Shown here: positions 8,478-17,158 of the stretch, piece by piece
Numbering within the stretch: position 1 is the first letter of the stretch
Layout: each line of letters opens with the position of its first letter
Assembly: GCF_016863195.1 (NCBI RefSeq)
Contig: NZ_BOOK01000046.1
Coordinates: 41,909 to 105,908 of the forward strand
Source of the DNA: Paraplanobispora takensis
GTDB lineage: Bacteria > Actinomycetota > Actinomycetes > Streptosporangiales > Streptosporangiaceae
Direction: 5' to 3'
Length of the DNA stretch: 64,000 nt
Position numbers and translations under genes: made by a program
Notes under the pieces: model-generated
The model's input: the letters and a program-made list of their open reading frames with translations, nothing else
What the model was told of the DNA's origin: nothing
Database searches by the model: none

Positions 8478-9026
8478 TCAGGCGACTTCGACGGTGACGT
8501 TCGTCGGGTTGGTGAGGGCGTCGAACACGGCCGAGCGCTTCTGGGACTGGGCCACCAGGGCCTCGATGTCCTGCCTGGAGGCGTCCGCGTCGATGTTGAA
8601 CGTCACCTTGATGTCGTTGAAGCCGTTGCGGACGTCGCTGTCGGCGCCGAGGATGCCGCGGATGTCGTGGGTGCCTTCGAGGGTCGCCTCGACCGAGCGC
8701 AGCTGGATGCCGCGGTTCTGCGCGACGGACGCCACGCCCGCCGTCAGGCAGGCCGCCAGGCCGACGAGGAGATACTCGATCGGGGTGATGCCGTTGTCCT
8801 CGGCCGCGAAGACCTCGGGGTGGTCGGCGTCGAACACGGCCTCGTTGCGGTGGGTCTGCTCCTGGCCGAGGCCGAAGAACTCCTTGACCGTGGTGGTGCT
8901 GTGCACGCCGTTCCGCCAGGTGGAGGAGGCCCGCCAGACGAACTGGGCGGCCTCGGGGGCGCCCTTGAGCACCTCGCGCGCGTCCAGCAGCGCCTGCACG
9001 TTCACACCGTTGGCGACCGTAGTCAT
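8478..9026 (-). CDS. OsmC-family protein
   Basis: A 182-residue OsmC/Ohr-superfamily protein. The hallmark region is YLLVGLAACLTAGVASVAQ, with one conserved cysteine, preceded by STTTVKEFFGLGQEQTHRNE. The second cysteine of true organic hydroperoxide reductases is not obvious, so it belongs to the broader OsmC group and the peroxidase role is uncertain. It heads a two-gene unit with the flavin monooxygenase, divergent from metX. An inverted repeat, GGTAT-N8-ATACC, lies in the 71-base divergent promoter. Confidence 0.87.
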   Translation of the reverse strand: MTTVANGVNVQALLDAREVLKGAPEAAQFVWRASSTWRNGVHSTTTVKEFFGLGQEQTHRNEAVFDADHPEVFAAEDNGITPIEYLLVGLAACLTAGVASVAQNRGIQLRSVEATLEGTHDIRGILGADSDVRNGFNDIKVTFNIDADASRQDIEALVAQSQKRSAVFDALTNPTNVTVEVA

Positions 9027-9097
9027 GTTTTCGCCCTTTCCGACACTTCCCGTAATTCCGATAGGTATTTGACCATATACCGGGCGCGGCGGCTACC

Positions 9098-10327
9098 ATG
9101 AGCCCCATGTCGCAGCCAGCCAGAACGCTCGCGGCCGGCGAAGTCGGCAGCGTGGGCACCGTGGAGACCCGGTACCTCGACCTGCCGCATCCCGTACGCC
9201 TCGACTGCGGCGGGGAGCTGCATCCGGTCCGCGTGGCGTACGAGACCTACGGCACCCTCTCGCCCCGGCGCGACAACGTGATCCTGGTGTGCCACGCGCT
9301 CAGCGGCGACGCCCACGCGGCGGGCCTGGCGAAGGCGCCGCCCGAGGCGGGCACGCGCGACGGGTTCGGGGCCGAGGAGCGCGACGGCGCGAGCGGCAGG
9401 GGGCTCGGCTGGTGGGACGGGATGATCGGGCCCGGCAAGGCGTTCGACACCGACCGGTTCTTCGTCGTCTCCACGAACCTGCTCGGCGGCTGCCGCGGCA
9501 CGACGGGGCCGTCCTCGACCGACCCGGCGACGGGCCGGCCGTACGGGGCGGACTTCCCCGTGATCACGGTCGCGGACATGGTACGGACCCAGCGTGCGTT
9601 CCTGGACGTTCTGGGCATCGAGCGGCTCGCGGCGGTGGCCGGGGGCTCGCTCGGCGGGATGCAGGCGATGGAGTGGGCGGTCCTGTTCCCCGACCAGGTC
9701 GACGCCGTCGTGATGATCGCCAGCACGCACGCCCTCCATCCGCAGGGCGTGGCCTGGAACGCGATCGCACGCGACTCGATCATGCGCGACCCGGACTGGC
9801 AGGGCGGCCACTACTACGGCACGGGCCGCTCCCCCGACGCCGGCATGGGCATCGGGCGGATGGTCGGCCACATCACCTACCTGTCCGCGCCCGCGCTGGA
9901 GGACAAGTTCGGCCGGCGGCTGCAGTTCGCCGACGACCTCCGCTACACGATCACCGAGCCGGAGTTCGAGGTGGAGAACTATCTGCGCCACCAGGCCGAC
10001 TCGTTCGTCAGGCGCTTCGACGCCAACACCTATCTCTACGTCTCGCGCGCGCTGACGTACTTCGATCTCGCGCGCCAGCACGGCGGCGGATCCCTCACGC
10101 GGGCGCTGGAGGGCGTGCGGGCGCGTACGCTGCTGATCGCCTTCAGCTCCGACTGGCTGTACCCGCCGTCGGCGTCGGAGGAGATCGAGCGGGCGCTGCG
10201 CGCCCTCGGCAAGCCGGTCGAGTTCAATGTGATCGACGCGCCGTACGGCCACGACTGCTTCCTGCTGGAGGAAGCGCGACAGACGCCCGTCATCCGCCGG
10301 TTCCTGGCCCCGGACCGGGCCGGATGA
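9098..10327 (+). CDS. metX: Homoserine O-acetyltransferase
   Basis: A 409-residue alpha/beta-hydrolase-fold acyltransferase. It activates homoserine by transfer of an acetyl group from acetyl-CoA, the first committed step of methionine synthesis. The nucleophile elbow is GGSLGGMQAMEW; the catalytic Asp and His fit FSSDWLYPP and YGHDCFLLE. The start may be either of two in-frame ATGs (9098 or 9107). metY follows 19 bases downstream. Some homologs use succinyl-CoA, but pairing with metY favours the acetyl route. No SAM riboswitch could fit in the short upstream gap. Confidence 0.93.
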   Translation: MSPMSQPARTLAAGEVGSVGTVETRYLDLPHPVRLDCGGELHPVRVAYETYGTLSPRRDNVILVCHALSGDAHAAGLAKAPPEAGTRDGFGAEERDGASGRGLGWWDGMIGPGKAFDTDRFFVVSTNLLGGCRGTTGPSSTDPATGRPYGADFPVITVADMVRTQRAFLDVLGIERLAAVAGGSLGGMQAMEWAVLFPDQVDAVVMIASTHALHPQGVAWNAIARDSIMRDPDWQGGHYYGTGRSPDAGMGIGRMVGHITYLSAPALEDKFGRRLQFADDLRYTITEPEFEVENYLRHQADSFVRRFDANTYLYVSRALTYFDLARQHGGGSLTRALEGVRARTLLIAFSSDWLYPPSASEEIERALRALGKPVEFNVIDAPYGHDCFLLEEARQTPVIRRFLAPDRAG

Positions 10328-10346
10328 GGTCGAGGAAGAGGACTCT

Positions 10347-11732
10347 GTGACCGACAAGCTCTCCCGCGCCGAACAGGCCCGCGAGTTCGGGTTCGAGACC
10401 CGGCAGCTGCACGCCGGGCAACGGCCGGACCCGAACACCGGCGCCCGCGCGGTGCCGATCTTCCAGACGACCAGCTACGTCTTCGAGGATCCGGAGTCCG
10501 CGGCGGCGTACTTCAACCTGCAGGAGTACGGCAACACCTACTCGCGCATCATGAACCCGACCGTCGCGGTGTTCGAGGAGCGGGTGGCCAACCTCGAGGG
10601 CGGCGCCGGCGCGGTGGCGTTCGCCAGCGGGATCGCCGCGCAGGCGGCCGCGCTGTTCACGCTGCTGCAGCCGGGCGACCACGTCGTGTCGTCCTCGGCG
10701 CTCTACGGCGGTACGGTGAACCAGCTCAAGCACCTGCTGCGCAAGATGAGCGTGGAGCTGACGTGGGTCGACCCCGACGACCCCGGCGCCTGGCGCGAGG
10801 CGGTCCGGCCGAACACGAAGGCGTTCTTCGGTGAGACGATCGGCAACCCCTCCGGCAACGTGCTGGACATCGAGACCGTGGCGGCCATCGCGCACGAGCA
10901 CGAGCTGCCGCTGATCGTGGACAACACGTTCGCGACGCCGTACCTGTGCCGCCCGATCGAGTGGGGCGCCGACATCGTGATCCACTCGGCGACCAAGTTC
11001 ATCGGCGGCCACGGCACGAGCATCGGCGGCGTCGTCGTCGAGGCCGGCACGTTCGACTGGTCCAACGGGCGCTTCCCGGTGGTCGCGGACGCGTCGCCGG
11101 CCTACCACGGGCTGCGCTTCCACGAGACGTTCGGCATGTACGGCTATCTGATGAAACTGCGCGCCGAGACCCTGCGCGACCTCGGCGGCGCGCTCTCGCC
11201 GTTCAACGCCTTCCTGTTCCTGCAGGGCCTTGAGACGCTGTCGCTGCGGATGGACCGCCACGTCGAGAACGCGCGGGCGGTCGCGGCGTTCCTCGACTCG
11301 CACGAGCTGGCCTCCAACGTGACCTATCCCGGGCTGCCGGGCAACAAGTACCGTCCGCTGGTGGACAAATACCTGCCGCGCGGCGCCGGCGCGGTGTTCT
11401 CCTTCGACTGCGCGGGCGGCCGGGCCGGCGGGCAGGGTCTCATCGGCGGCCTGACGCTCTGGTCCCACCTGGCCAACGTCGGCGACGCCAAGAGCCTGGT
11501 CATCCATCCCGCCAGCACGACGCACCGCCAGCTGGGCGACGAGGAGCTGCGGGCGGCGGGCGTCGGGCCGGGGACGGTGCGGCTGTCGGTCGGCACCGAG
11601 TCCGTCGAGGACCTGATCTGGGATCTGGAGCAGGGTTTCGCCCGCGTCGCGGCGACGACCGGTGCGGCGAGCGATGCCCCGAGCGGTGCCCCGAGCGCCG
11701 CCAAGGGCGGAGAGAAGGTGGAGACGGCATGA
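10347..11732 (+). CDS. metY: O-acetylhomoserine aminocarboxypropyltransferase (sulfhydrylase)
   Basis: A 461-residue PLP enzyme of the Cys/Met metabolism family. It joins O-acetylhomoserine with sulfide to give homocysteine (direct sulfhydrylation). The Schiff-base lysine is in IHSATKFIGGHGTSIGG and the cofactor Asp is in LIVDNTFATPYL. Starting GTG at 10347 follows a GAGGAAGAGG ribosome site. The C-terminal 25 residues are low-complexity (Ala/Gly/Ser/Pro). Its stop overlaps the next gene by four bases (ATGA). Confidence 0.94.
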   Translation: MTDKLSRAEQAREFGFETRQLHAGQRPDPNTGARAVPIFQTTSYVFEDPESAAAYFNLQEYGNTYSRIMNPTVAVFEERVANLEGGAGAVAFASGIAAQAAALFTLLQPGDHVVSSSALYGGTVNQLKHLLRKMSVELTWVDPDDPGAWREAVRPNTKAFFGETIGNPSGNVLDIETVAAIAHEHELPLIVDNTFATPYLCRPIEWGADIVIHSATKFIGGHGTSIGGVVVEAGTFDWSNGRFPVVADASPAYHGLRFHETFGMYGYLMKLRAETLRDLGGALSPFNAFLFLQGLETLSLRMDRHVENARAVAAFLDSHELASNVTYPGLPGNKYRPLVDKYLPRGAGAVFSFDCAGGRAGGQGLIGGLTLWSHLANVGDAKSLVIHPASTTHRQLGDEELRAAGVGPGTVRLSVGTESVEDLIWDLEQGFARVAATTGAASDAPSGAPSAAKGGEKVETA

Positions 11733-12211
11733 CCGATCCCGAGCGCTACCAGGACCCGCTGACGATCCAGCGCGTGCTGCACGCCACCAAGACGATCGCG
11801 ATCGTGGGCCTGTCGAACAACGAGCTGCGGGCCAGCTACTTCGTCGGCTATTACCTCAAGCGGCACGGCTACCGGGTGATCCCGGTGAACCCCCGCGAGA
11901 AGGAGATCCTCGGGGAGACCAGCTACCCGAGCCTGCTCGACGTCCCCGTGCCGGTGGACCTCGTGAACGTCTTCCGCGCACCGGACGCGCTGCCGGCCAT
12001 CGCCCGGGAGGCCGTGGAGATCAAGGCCGGCGCCCTGTGGTGCCAGTTCGGCGTGATCAACGAGGAGGGCGCGCGGATCGCCGAGACCGGCGGCGTGACC
12101 GTCATCATGGACCGCTGCCTCAAGATCGAACACGCCCGCTACGTGGGCCGGATGCACTGGCTCGGCTTCAACACCCGCCGCATCACCTCCGTCCGCGCGG
12201 GTCTCCAGTAG
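11729..12211 (+). CDS. CoA-binding protein (YccU-like Rossmann domain)
   Basis: A 160-residue single-domain CoA-binding protein. The Rossmann signature is TIAIVGLSNNELRASYFVG, followed by GYRVIPVNPREKEILGE, WCQFGVINEEGARIA and VIMDRCLKIEH. It is translationally coupled to metY and lies between metY and an mtnA-like gene, an arrangement that hints at a role in CoA- or sulfur-linked metabolism, although the family has no settled function. Confidence 0.87.
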   Translation: MTDPERYQDPLTIQRVLHATKTIAIVGLSNNELRASYFVGYYLKRHGYRVIPVNPREKEILGETSYPSLLDVPVPVDLVNVFRAPDALPAIAREAVEIKAGALWCQFGVINEEGARIAETGGVTVIMDRCLKIEHARYVGRMHWLGFNTRRITSVRAGLQ

Positions 12212-12278
12212 CCACCCTGTCGCCGAGCACACCATGTGCCGCCGCGGTGGCGACGGCACACCGGAAGGAGAGGCCAGG

Positions 12279-13343
12279 ATGAGCGGACCGGTACTCGCCG
12301 AATCCGTGCGGTACGCGGACGACGGCGTGGTGGAGATCCTCGACCGCCGCGTCTATCCCTTCGAGGTGAGCTGGGTGCGCTGCAGGACCAGCGAGGACGT
12401 GGCGGTGGCCATCGAGCGGATGGTGACGCAGAGCACGGGGCCGCTGTTCGCGGCCACGGCCGGCATGGTGCTGGGGGCCCGCGAAGCCCGCGGCGACGGG
12501 CCTCGGGAGGCGGCGGCGCGGCTGCGCGCCGCCGGAGCCCGGCTGATCGCCACCCGGCCGACCAACAACCACATCCGCGACGCGGTGCACGCCGTCCTGG
12601 CGGCGACCGTGGGCGAAGACGGGGATCCCGGCGGGGAAGGCACCGGTGACGATCCCGGGCGGCTCACCGGGGAAGGTCGTGCGCGGCTCGCCGGGGAGGA
12701 GCTGGTGGCGGCGGTCGAGGCGGCGGCGCGGGCGCACAAGGACGCCTATCGCGCCCGGAACGCCGCCCTGGGCGAGCACGCCGCCTCGCTGCTCGACGAC
12801 GGCACGCGGGTCCTCACGCACTGCTGGGCCGACGCGTTCCTGATCGCGACGGTGCGGGCGGCGCAGGCCGCGGGCAGGCGTCTGGAGTTCGTCTGCACCG
12901 AGACCCGCCCGTACCTGCAGGGCGCCCGGCTGACCGCGGCGGCGCTGGTGGAGATGGGCTACCGGCCGACGCTGATCACCGACGGCATGGTGGCCGCCGT
13001 CCTGTCCGACGGGCTGGCCGACGTGGTGCTGACCGGTGCCGACCGGGTGACTCTGGACGGCCATGTGGTCAACAAGGTGGGCACGCTCGGTGTGGCACTG
13101 GCCGCCCACGCCTTCGGCGTCCCGTTCTACGCGCTCATCGACGCCCCGGACCCGCAGGCTCCGACGGCCGCCGACGTGGTGATCGAGCAGCGCGACGGCG
13201 ACGAGGTGCTGCACGCCCTCGGCCGGCGCACCGCCGCCGAGGGCGTGACCGGCTACTACCCGGCCTTCGACGTGACCCCGCCCCACCTGGTCACCGGCAT
13301 CGTGACCGAGAGCGGGGTCCACCGGCCCGGCACCTTCAAATAG
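12279..13343 (+). CDS. mtnA: S-methyl-5-thioribose-1-phosphate isomerase family (eIF2B-like)
   Basis: A 354-residue member of the MtnA/eIF2B family, which isomerises methylthioribose-1-phosphate to the ribulose form in methionine salvage. The catalytic cysteine is in EFVCTETRPYLQGARLTA and the catalytic aspartate in VVLTGADRVTLDGHVVNKVG. The ATG at 12279 follows GGAAGGAGAGG; a GTG at 12234 has no such site. Residues about 108-135 are a low-complexity Gly/Asp/Glu insertion not needed by the fold. Its place after metX-metY supports the methionine link. Ribose-1,5-bisphosphate isomerase-type activity is the main alternative. Confidence 0.82.
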   Translation: MSGPVLAESVRYADDGVVEILDRRVYPFEVSWVRCRTSEDVAVAIERMVTQSTGPLFAATAGMVLGAREARGDGPREAAARLRAAGARLIATRPTNNHIRDAVHAVLAATVGEDGDPGGEGTGDDPGRLTGEGRARLAGEELVAAVEAAARAHKDAYRARNAALGEHAASLLDDGTRVLTHCWADAFLIATVRAAQAAGRRLEFVCTETRPYLQGARLTAAALVEMGYRPTLITDGMVAAVLSDGLADVVLTGADRVTLDGHVVNKVGTLGVALAAHAFGVPFYALIDAPDPQAPTAADVVIEQRDGDEVLHALGRRTAAEGVTGYYPAFDVTPPHLVTGIVTESGVHRPGTFK

Positions 13344-13403
13344 TCACATATACGGATTCGGCACCCTCCGGCGCACAGAACCGGACGCCGGCCGGGGCGA
13401 GGC

Positions 13404-13691
13404 TCAGGCGAGGAGGAATTTCAGGCGGTCGTCGGCCATCCACGGCGCGATCTCCACGATCTCCGCCGTGACGACGTCCTCGGCGACGAACGGGTCGGCC
13501 GCCACGCGGCCCTCCAGGTCCTCGCGTGAGATGCCGTGTGCCACGATCGCCCCGCCCGGTCCCGGCTGGATGCTGCCGGCCAGCAGGAACACGCCGTCCT
13601 CGACGCCGCGCTCGATCCATTCCCGGTGGCCGGGCATGTGTTGTCCGGCGGCATCCTTGTTGGCGGAGAACCGCAGCAACACCACGAACAT
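13404..13691 (-). CDS. YciI-like domain protein
   Basis: A 95-residue single-domain YciI-like protein (ferredoxin-like fold). It starts MFVVLLRFSANKDAAGQH and contains HREWIERGVEDGVFLLAG with the His/Asp pair typical of the family, then DPFVAEDVVTAEIVEIAPW. The ATG at 13691 follows GAGAGG. It lies 34 bases downstream of a TetR gene on the same strand and probably shares its operator. Many such proteins are of unknown activity. Confidence 0.85.
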   Translation of the reverse strand: MFVVLLRFSANKDAAGQHMPGHREWIERGVEDGVFLLAGSIQPGPGGAIVAHGISREDLEGRVAADPFVAEDVVTAEIVEIAPWMADDRLKFLLA

Positions 13692-13725
13692 GTGGAACCT
13701 CTCAGAGTCGTCGGATCCGGGGGCG

Positions 13726-14355
13726 TCAGGCATCGGCCCGCCCGCCGTCTTCGTGCGCGGCGGCGGCGACGGCTCCGGTGCCGGCGGAGTACGCGCCCAG
13801 CCAGTCGTGCATCCGCCGGACCTCGCGGCGGATGAAGTCCTCCTCCCGGAAGGCGTGCGCCAGCGTGGCGACGCCCTGGCTGAAGGCCAGCACGTGCATC
13901 GCCAGCTCGTCGGCCCGCTCCCGGTGCCCCAGCCGCGTGAACTGCTCACGCAGCCAGGTGCGGAAAAGCGTGAAGACCTCGCCGGCCTCGCCCAGGGCGG
14001 GGTGGCCGAGTTTGGCCAGCTCCGTGGTCAGGGTGCCCACCGGGCAGCCGTAGTCCTGGATGTCGGCGCGGTTGGTCACCACGATCTCCACGAACCGGCG
14101 GATCCGGCCGGCGGGATCGGCCTCCTCGGCCTCCCACTCCCGGAGCATCCGCCGCCGGCTCTCCAGCCGCGCGGCGATGACCGCGCGCAGGATGTCGTCC
14201 TTGGATTTGAAGTGGTAGTAGAAGTTCCCCCGGGAGATGCGCACGGCCTCGGCGATCGCCGCGAAGGAGGTGTGTTCGTATCCCTGGTGGTAGAACAGCC
14301 GGTCGGCCGCCTCGACGATATGGTCCCGGGTCGTTTCCGCCCCCACCGCCGTCAC
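13726..14355 (-). CDS. TetR-family transcriptional regulator
   Basis: A 209-residue regulator. The N-terminal helix-turn-helix is IVEAADRLFYHQGYEHTSF followed by AAIAEAVRISRGNFYYHFKS. The C-terminal helical domain contains one cysteine (DYGCPVG), close to the TetR_C_33 (AcuR/NemR-like) pattern DxGCPVGTLTTEL, whose cysteine can sense electrophiles in some relatives. Two near-identical palindromes lie just upstream, so autoregulation together with the YciI gene is likely. Confidence 0.9.
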   Translation of the reverse strand: MTAVGAETTRDHIVEAADRLFYHQGYEHTSFAAIAEAVRISRGNFYYHFKSKDDILRAVIAARLESRRRMLREWEAEEADPAGRIRRFVEIVVTNRADIQDYGCPVGTLTTELAKLGHPALGEAGEVFTLFRTWLREQFTRLGHRERADELAMHVLAFSQGVATLAHAFREEDFIRREVRRMHDWLGAYSAGTGAVAAAAHEDGGRADA

Positions 14356-14386
14356 CTCCCGGATGGCCGCCGCCTCGTGGAACCGC

Positions 14387-14430
14387 TCTAGGACATCCGT
14401 CCTAGAGGAGATATTAGGACAGGCGTCCTA
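14387..14430. promoter_or_regulatory. Double palindromic TetR operator
   Basis: Two sites share the arms TAGGAC...GTCCTA with a 4-base spacer: 14389-14404 (spacer ATCC; the match extends to TCTAGGAC/GTCCTAGA at 14387-14406) and 14415-14430 (spacer AGGC). Centres are 26 bases apart. They lie between the TDT transporter gene and the TetR start. The arm pattern is typical of TetR proteins of the AcuR/NemR type. Confidence 0.75.
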
Positions 14431-14446
14431 TGCGGTGTCAACCGGC

Positions 14447-15544
14447 TCAGGCGGCCTGCCGCTCCCGCCGATCCCAGGCGACCGCGAGGACCAGGACCTC
14501 CCGCGCCGGCACCCGGTCCCGGGACGGACCGGCGGCTCCAGGGGACCCGGCGTGGTCCGGCGACCGTCCGGGACGGATCGCGAGTTCGCGTACCTGCGGG
14601 GCGACGAGCGGGACGGTGCGCAGCGCGACCGTCACCCAGGCGCCGGCCAGCAGCCCGTACAGCCCCAGCGCCGCCCAGCCGAACAGCTCCGAGCCGAGCT
14701 GGACCGCCAGCGCGGAGGCGCCGGTCACACAGGTGCCGACGGGGAAGGTGAAACTCCACCAGGTCAGCGCGTACGGCAGGCCGCCGCGCCGTACGGTGCG
14801 CAGCAGGAAGAACGCGGCCACCAGCAGCCAGGCCATCGCCGCGGTCCACACCGGCACCCCGTACCAGAGCCCGAAGCCGGCCAGCTCCGGCGCGGAGCGG
14901 GCCAGCTGGTTGACGGCCGTCACCGACTGGCCCAGCGGGCCGAGCACGATGACCAGCGTGGGCACCGTCGAGGCGGCGCCGGGCCCGTGCACCCGGATGC
15001 GGCGGACCAGCACCACCACGATCGGGACGACCGCGAGCAGACTGAGACCGAACAGGGCGTAGCAGGCCACCAGCAGCGCCCGGCCCAGCGAGCCCGCGTG
15101 CGGCACCAGGTACGCGCCGCTGGTCGCCGCGACCATGGGCGGCACCACCGGCATCAGCCACAGCCCGGAGGCCTCATGCAGGCCGGGCCGGTGCCGGGTG
15201 AGCATGAACCACGGGACCCCGATCAAGGAGGCCAGCCCCAGGAGTGTGCCGGCCAGCCACAGTGCGGCGTCGACGGCGACCGCGGCGCGCAGGCCGATCA
15301 GGTCCTGGCCGTAGAGCAGGGTGCCCGTGCCGACGGTGAGCAGTGCCATCGGCGGCGCTCCCAGGAAGGGGGCGATCTCCGGATCGAAGCGGCGGTGTCT
15401 CCAGGTGAACGCCAGAGCGACGAGCATGAGACCGGCCAGCAGCCATACGGCCGCCGCGAGAGGACGCAGGGCGTCGAGGTCCGGGGGTAGAGCGGTTGCG
15501 AGGATACCGGTCCCCATGACGGTTACGTACCACTTCGGAGGCAT
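14447..15544 (-). CDS. TDT/SLAC1-family transporter
   Basis: A 365-residue membrane protein with about ten hydrophobic segments. The N-terminus PPKWYVTVMGTGILATAL matches the tellurite-resistance/dicarboxylate transporter family (TehA, Mae1, SLAC1); TWWSFTFPVGTCVTGASAL is the late conserved part. Relatives move C4-dicarboxylates, sulfite or anions. An in-frame stop 33 bases upstream fixes the ATG at 15544. The tail after residue 330 is hydrophilic and may be cytoplasmic. It is codirectional with the TetR and YciI genes. Confidence 0.85.
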   Translation of the reverse strand: MPPKWYVTVMGTGILATALPPDLDALRPLAAAVWLLAGLMLVALAFTWRHRRFDPEIAPFLGAPPMALLTVGTGTLLYGQDLIGLRAAVAVDAALWLAGTLLGLASLIGVPWFMLTRHRPGLHEASGLWLMPVVPPMVAATSGAYLVPHAGSLGRALLVACYALFGLSLLAVVPIVVVLVRRIRVHGPGAASTVPTLVIVLGPLGQSVTAVNQLARSAPELAGFGLWYGVPVWTAAMAWLLVAAFFLLRTVRRGGLPYALTWWSFTFPVGTCVTGASALAVQLGSELFGWAALGLYGLLAGAWVTVALRTVPLVAPQVRELAIRPGRSPDHAGSPGAAGPSRDRVPAREVLVLAVAWDRRERQAA

Positions 15545-15666
15545 GCGGCAACGATGGCGAGGGTCGCTTGACGCCCACTAGCAGTTCCCTTGATCGCCAA
15601 GGGAGCCTCCGCACGTCAGCGACCCTCCGGCCGTTCCCGGGCCCCGTCTTCGGCCACCCGGCCCCA

Positions 15667-16518
15667 TCACCAGAAGCGCGGCTGGGCGGGGATGGTCTCC
15701 AGGTCGGTGAGCAGCAGCTCGCGGTCCTCGTCCTGCGCGATGTCCTCGGCGGCGGCCAGCGCCTGCTCGGTCCAGGCGCGGGCCTGTTCCGCCTCGCCGG
15801 CCACCGCGCTGGCACGGGCCAGGGCCTCGTAGCCGAAGGCCAGATCCCAGTCCCCGATGCCGTGGGCGTGGCAGATCTCCAGGCTGCGGCGGGCGTGGTG
15901 CAACGCCGGTTCGGCGCGCCCCAGGACCGCGTACACCCGTGAGCACTGCCATTCGCCCCGGCTGCGGTTGATCGGAGCACCGACCTGACCCCAGTGGTAA
16001 CGCGAGGCGTGCGCCATGTGCACCATCCGATCGTCGTCGTCGGTCGTGCGGTCCTCCTTCTCCAGCAACCGCCATACTCCGTTGAACAGGTCGACGGCCA
16101 GCTGCCGCTGGTCGCCCGCCGAGCCGGCGAGACCGTGAGGGCCGGCGTGCTCCGCCATGAGCGTCGTGACTCCATCCTCGAGAAGGTGATCGATGCGGTG
16201 CAGGTCCCCGCGTGTCCGGTCCAGACGTGCCTGCAGGCGGCGGCGGTGCCCGGCCAGCACCCGCTTGACCAGGTCCTCGTCATCAGGCGTCGCCAGACAG
16301 GTCCGCACCTGCTCCAGCGGCACGTCGACCGAGCGCAGCAGCTGGATCAGCCGCGCGTGGGCGACCTGCCGGGGCCCGTAGTAGCGGTATCCGCTGCCGG
16401 GCTCGACCAGGGCGGGCACCAGCAGGCCGATGCGGTCGTAGTGACGCAGCGCCTTGGCCGTCAGGCCGACACGATGTGCCAGCCGGCCCACCGTGATCAG
16501 TTCAGGTCCGTCCGCCAT
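15667..16518 (-). CDS. MerR-family regulator with helical repeat C-terminus
   Basis: A 283-residue regulator. The MerR DNA-binding domain is LITVGRLAHRVGLTAKALRH, then YDRIGLLVPALVEPGSGYRY, and a coiled dimerisation helix follows. Residues 135-283 are helical and TPR-like (AEPALHHARRSLEICHAHG, later EQARAWTEQALAAAE), an extension seen in some actinomycete MerR proteins in place of a ligand domain. The promoter in front has the 19-base spacer typical of MerR control and would give a leaderless mRNA. Confidence 0.87.
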   Translation of the reverse strand: MADGPELITVGRLAHRVGLTAKALRHYDRIGLLVPALVEPGSGYRYYGPRQVAHARLIQLLRSVDVPLEQVRTCLATPDDEDLVKRVLAGHRRRLQARLDRTRGDLHRIDHLLEDGVTTLMAEHAGPHGLAGSAGDQRQLAVDLFNGVWRLLEKEDRTTDDDDRMVHMAHASRYHWGQVGAPINRSRGEWQCSRVYAVLGRAEPALHHARRSLEICHAHGIGDWDLAFGYEALARASAVAGEAEQARAWTEQALAAAEDIAQDEDRELLLTDLETIPAQPRFW

Positions 16519-16524
16519 GCGATG

Positions 16525-16555
16525 AATCTAGAACCTTGCCGCGCGGGAACCTCAA
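16525..16555 (-). promoter_or_regulatory. MerR-type promoter with 19-base spacer
   Basis: On the minus strand, TTGAGG (16555-16550) and TAGATT (16530-16525) are separated by 19 bases, the over-long spacing that MerR proteins untwist. The -10 box ends 6 bases before the ATG at 16518, so the transcript would start at or next to the ATG (leaderless). Confidence 0.55.
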
Positions 16556-16627
16556 GCCCGCGGCAGGGACCGATGCGGACGGAGCCGCCCGGCCGGATTC
16601 TCGGAACGGCGGCCGGGCACCGGGGCG

Positions 16628-17098
16628 TCACTGAGCGCCGAACCAGCCCGGCACGTCGAGGCGGAAAATGTCCGGCGGCGTCACCTTGCGCAGGTCGGCC
16701 TCCAGCTCGCGCAGCCGTTCCGGCCCGATCACCTCGGCCCACCGGGCGCGCAGTTCGTCGAAGACGCGCTCCGACCGGACCAGGGAGTCGGTGCCGTGCG
16801 CGGTGAGACGGACGATCTTGCGCCGGGTGTCGCGGGGGTCGGAGGCGCGCTCGACGTAGCCGAGGCGTTCGAGCGTCTCGATCGTCTTGCCCGCCGCCTG
16901 CTTGGAGACCCCGAGCGTACGGCCCAGCTCCACGGCGGTGTCGCCGCCGCGCATGATCGCCTGGAGCACGAACCCGTGCATCGGGCGCAGGTCGGGGTGG
17001 CCCTGCCGGGCGAGCTCGGCGTGGAGCTCGTCGATGAGGACGCGGAAGCCGAGGAGCAGCCGGAGCGGCAGCTCGAAGCCGGGAGGGTCGCTTGGCAC
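16628..17098 (-). CDS. MarR-family transcriptional regulator
   Basis: A 156-residue MarR protein. The recognition helix region is VELGRTLGVSKQAAGKTIET and the wing has ASDPRDTRRKIVRLT. I chose the GTG at 17098 (MPSDPPGFELPL), which gives normal family length. TTG codons a few residues upstream are possible, and the frame itself stays open to 17671 but that part is antisense to another gene. It is divergent from a short truncated ORF at 17159. Confidence 0.85.
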   Translation of the reverse strand: MPSDPPGFELPLRLLLGFRVLIDELHAELARQGHPDLRPMHGFVLQAIMRGGDTAVELGRTLGVSKQAAGKTIETLERLGYVERASDPRDTRRKIVRLTAHGTDSLVRSERVFDELRARWAEVIGPERLRELEADLRKVTPPDIFRLDVPGWFGAQ

Positions 17099-17158
17099 GA
17101 TGGACAACCTGCTCAACTGTACGGACAATGGCGTTGACCATCTTAGGAGGTCGCGGCG

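Noticed and set aside
9027..9097. SAM or S-box riboswitch before metX
   Set aside because: Only 71 bases separate divergent genes and no multi-helix fold with the needed conserved core is seen.
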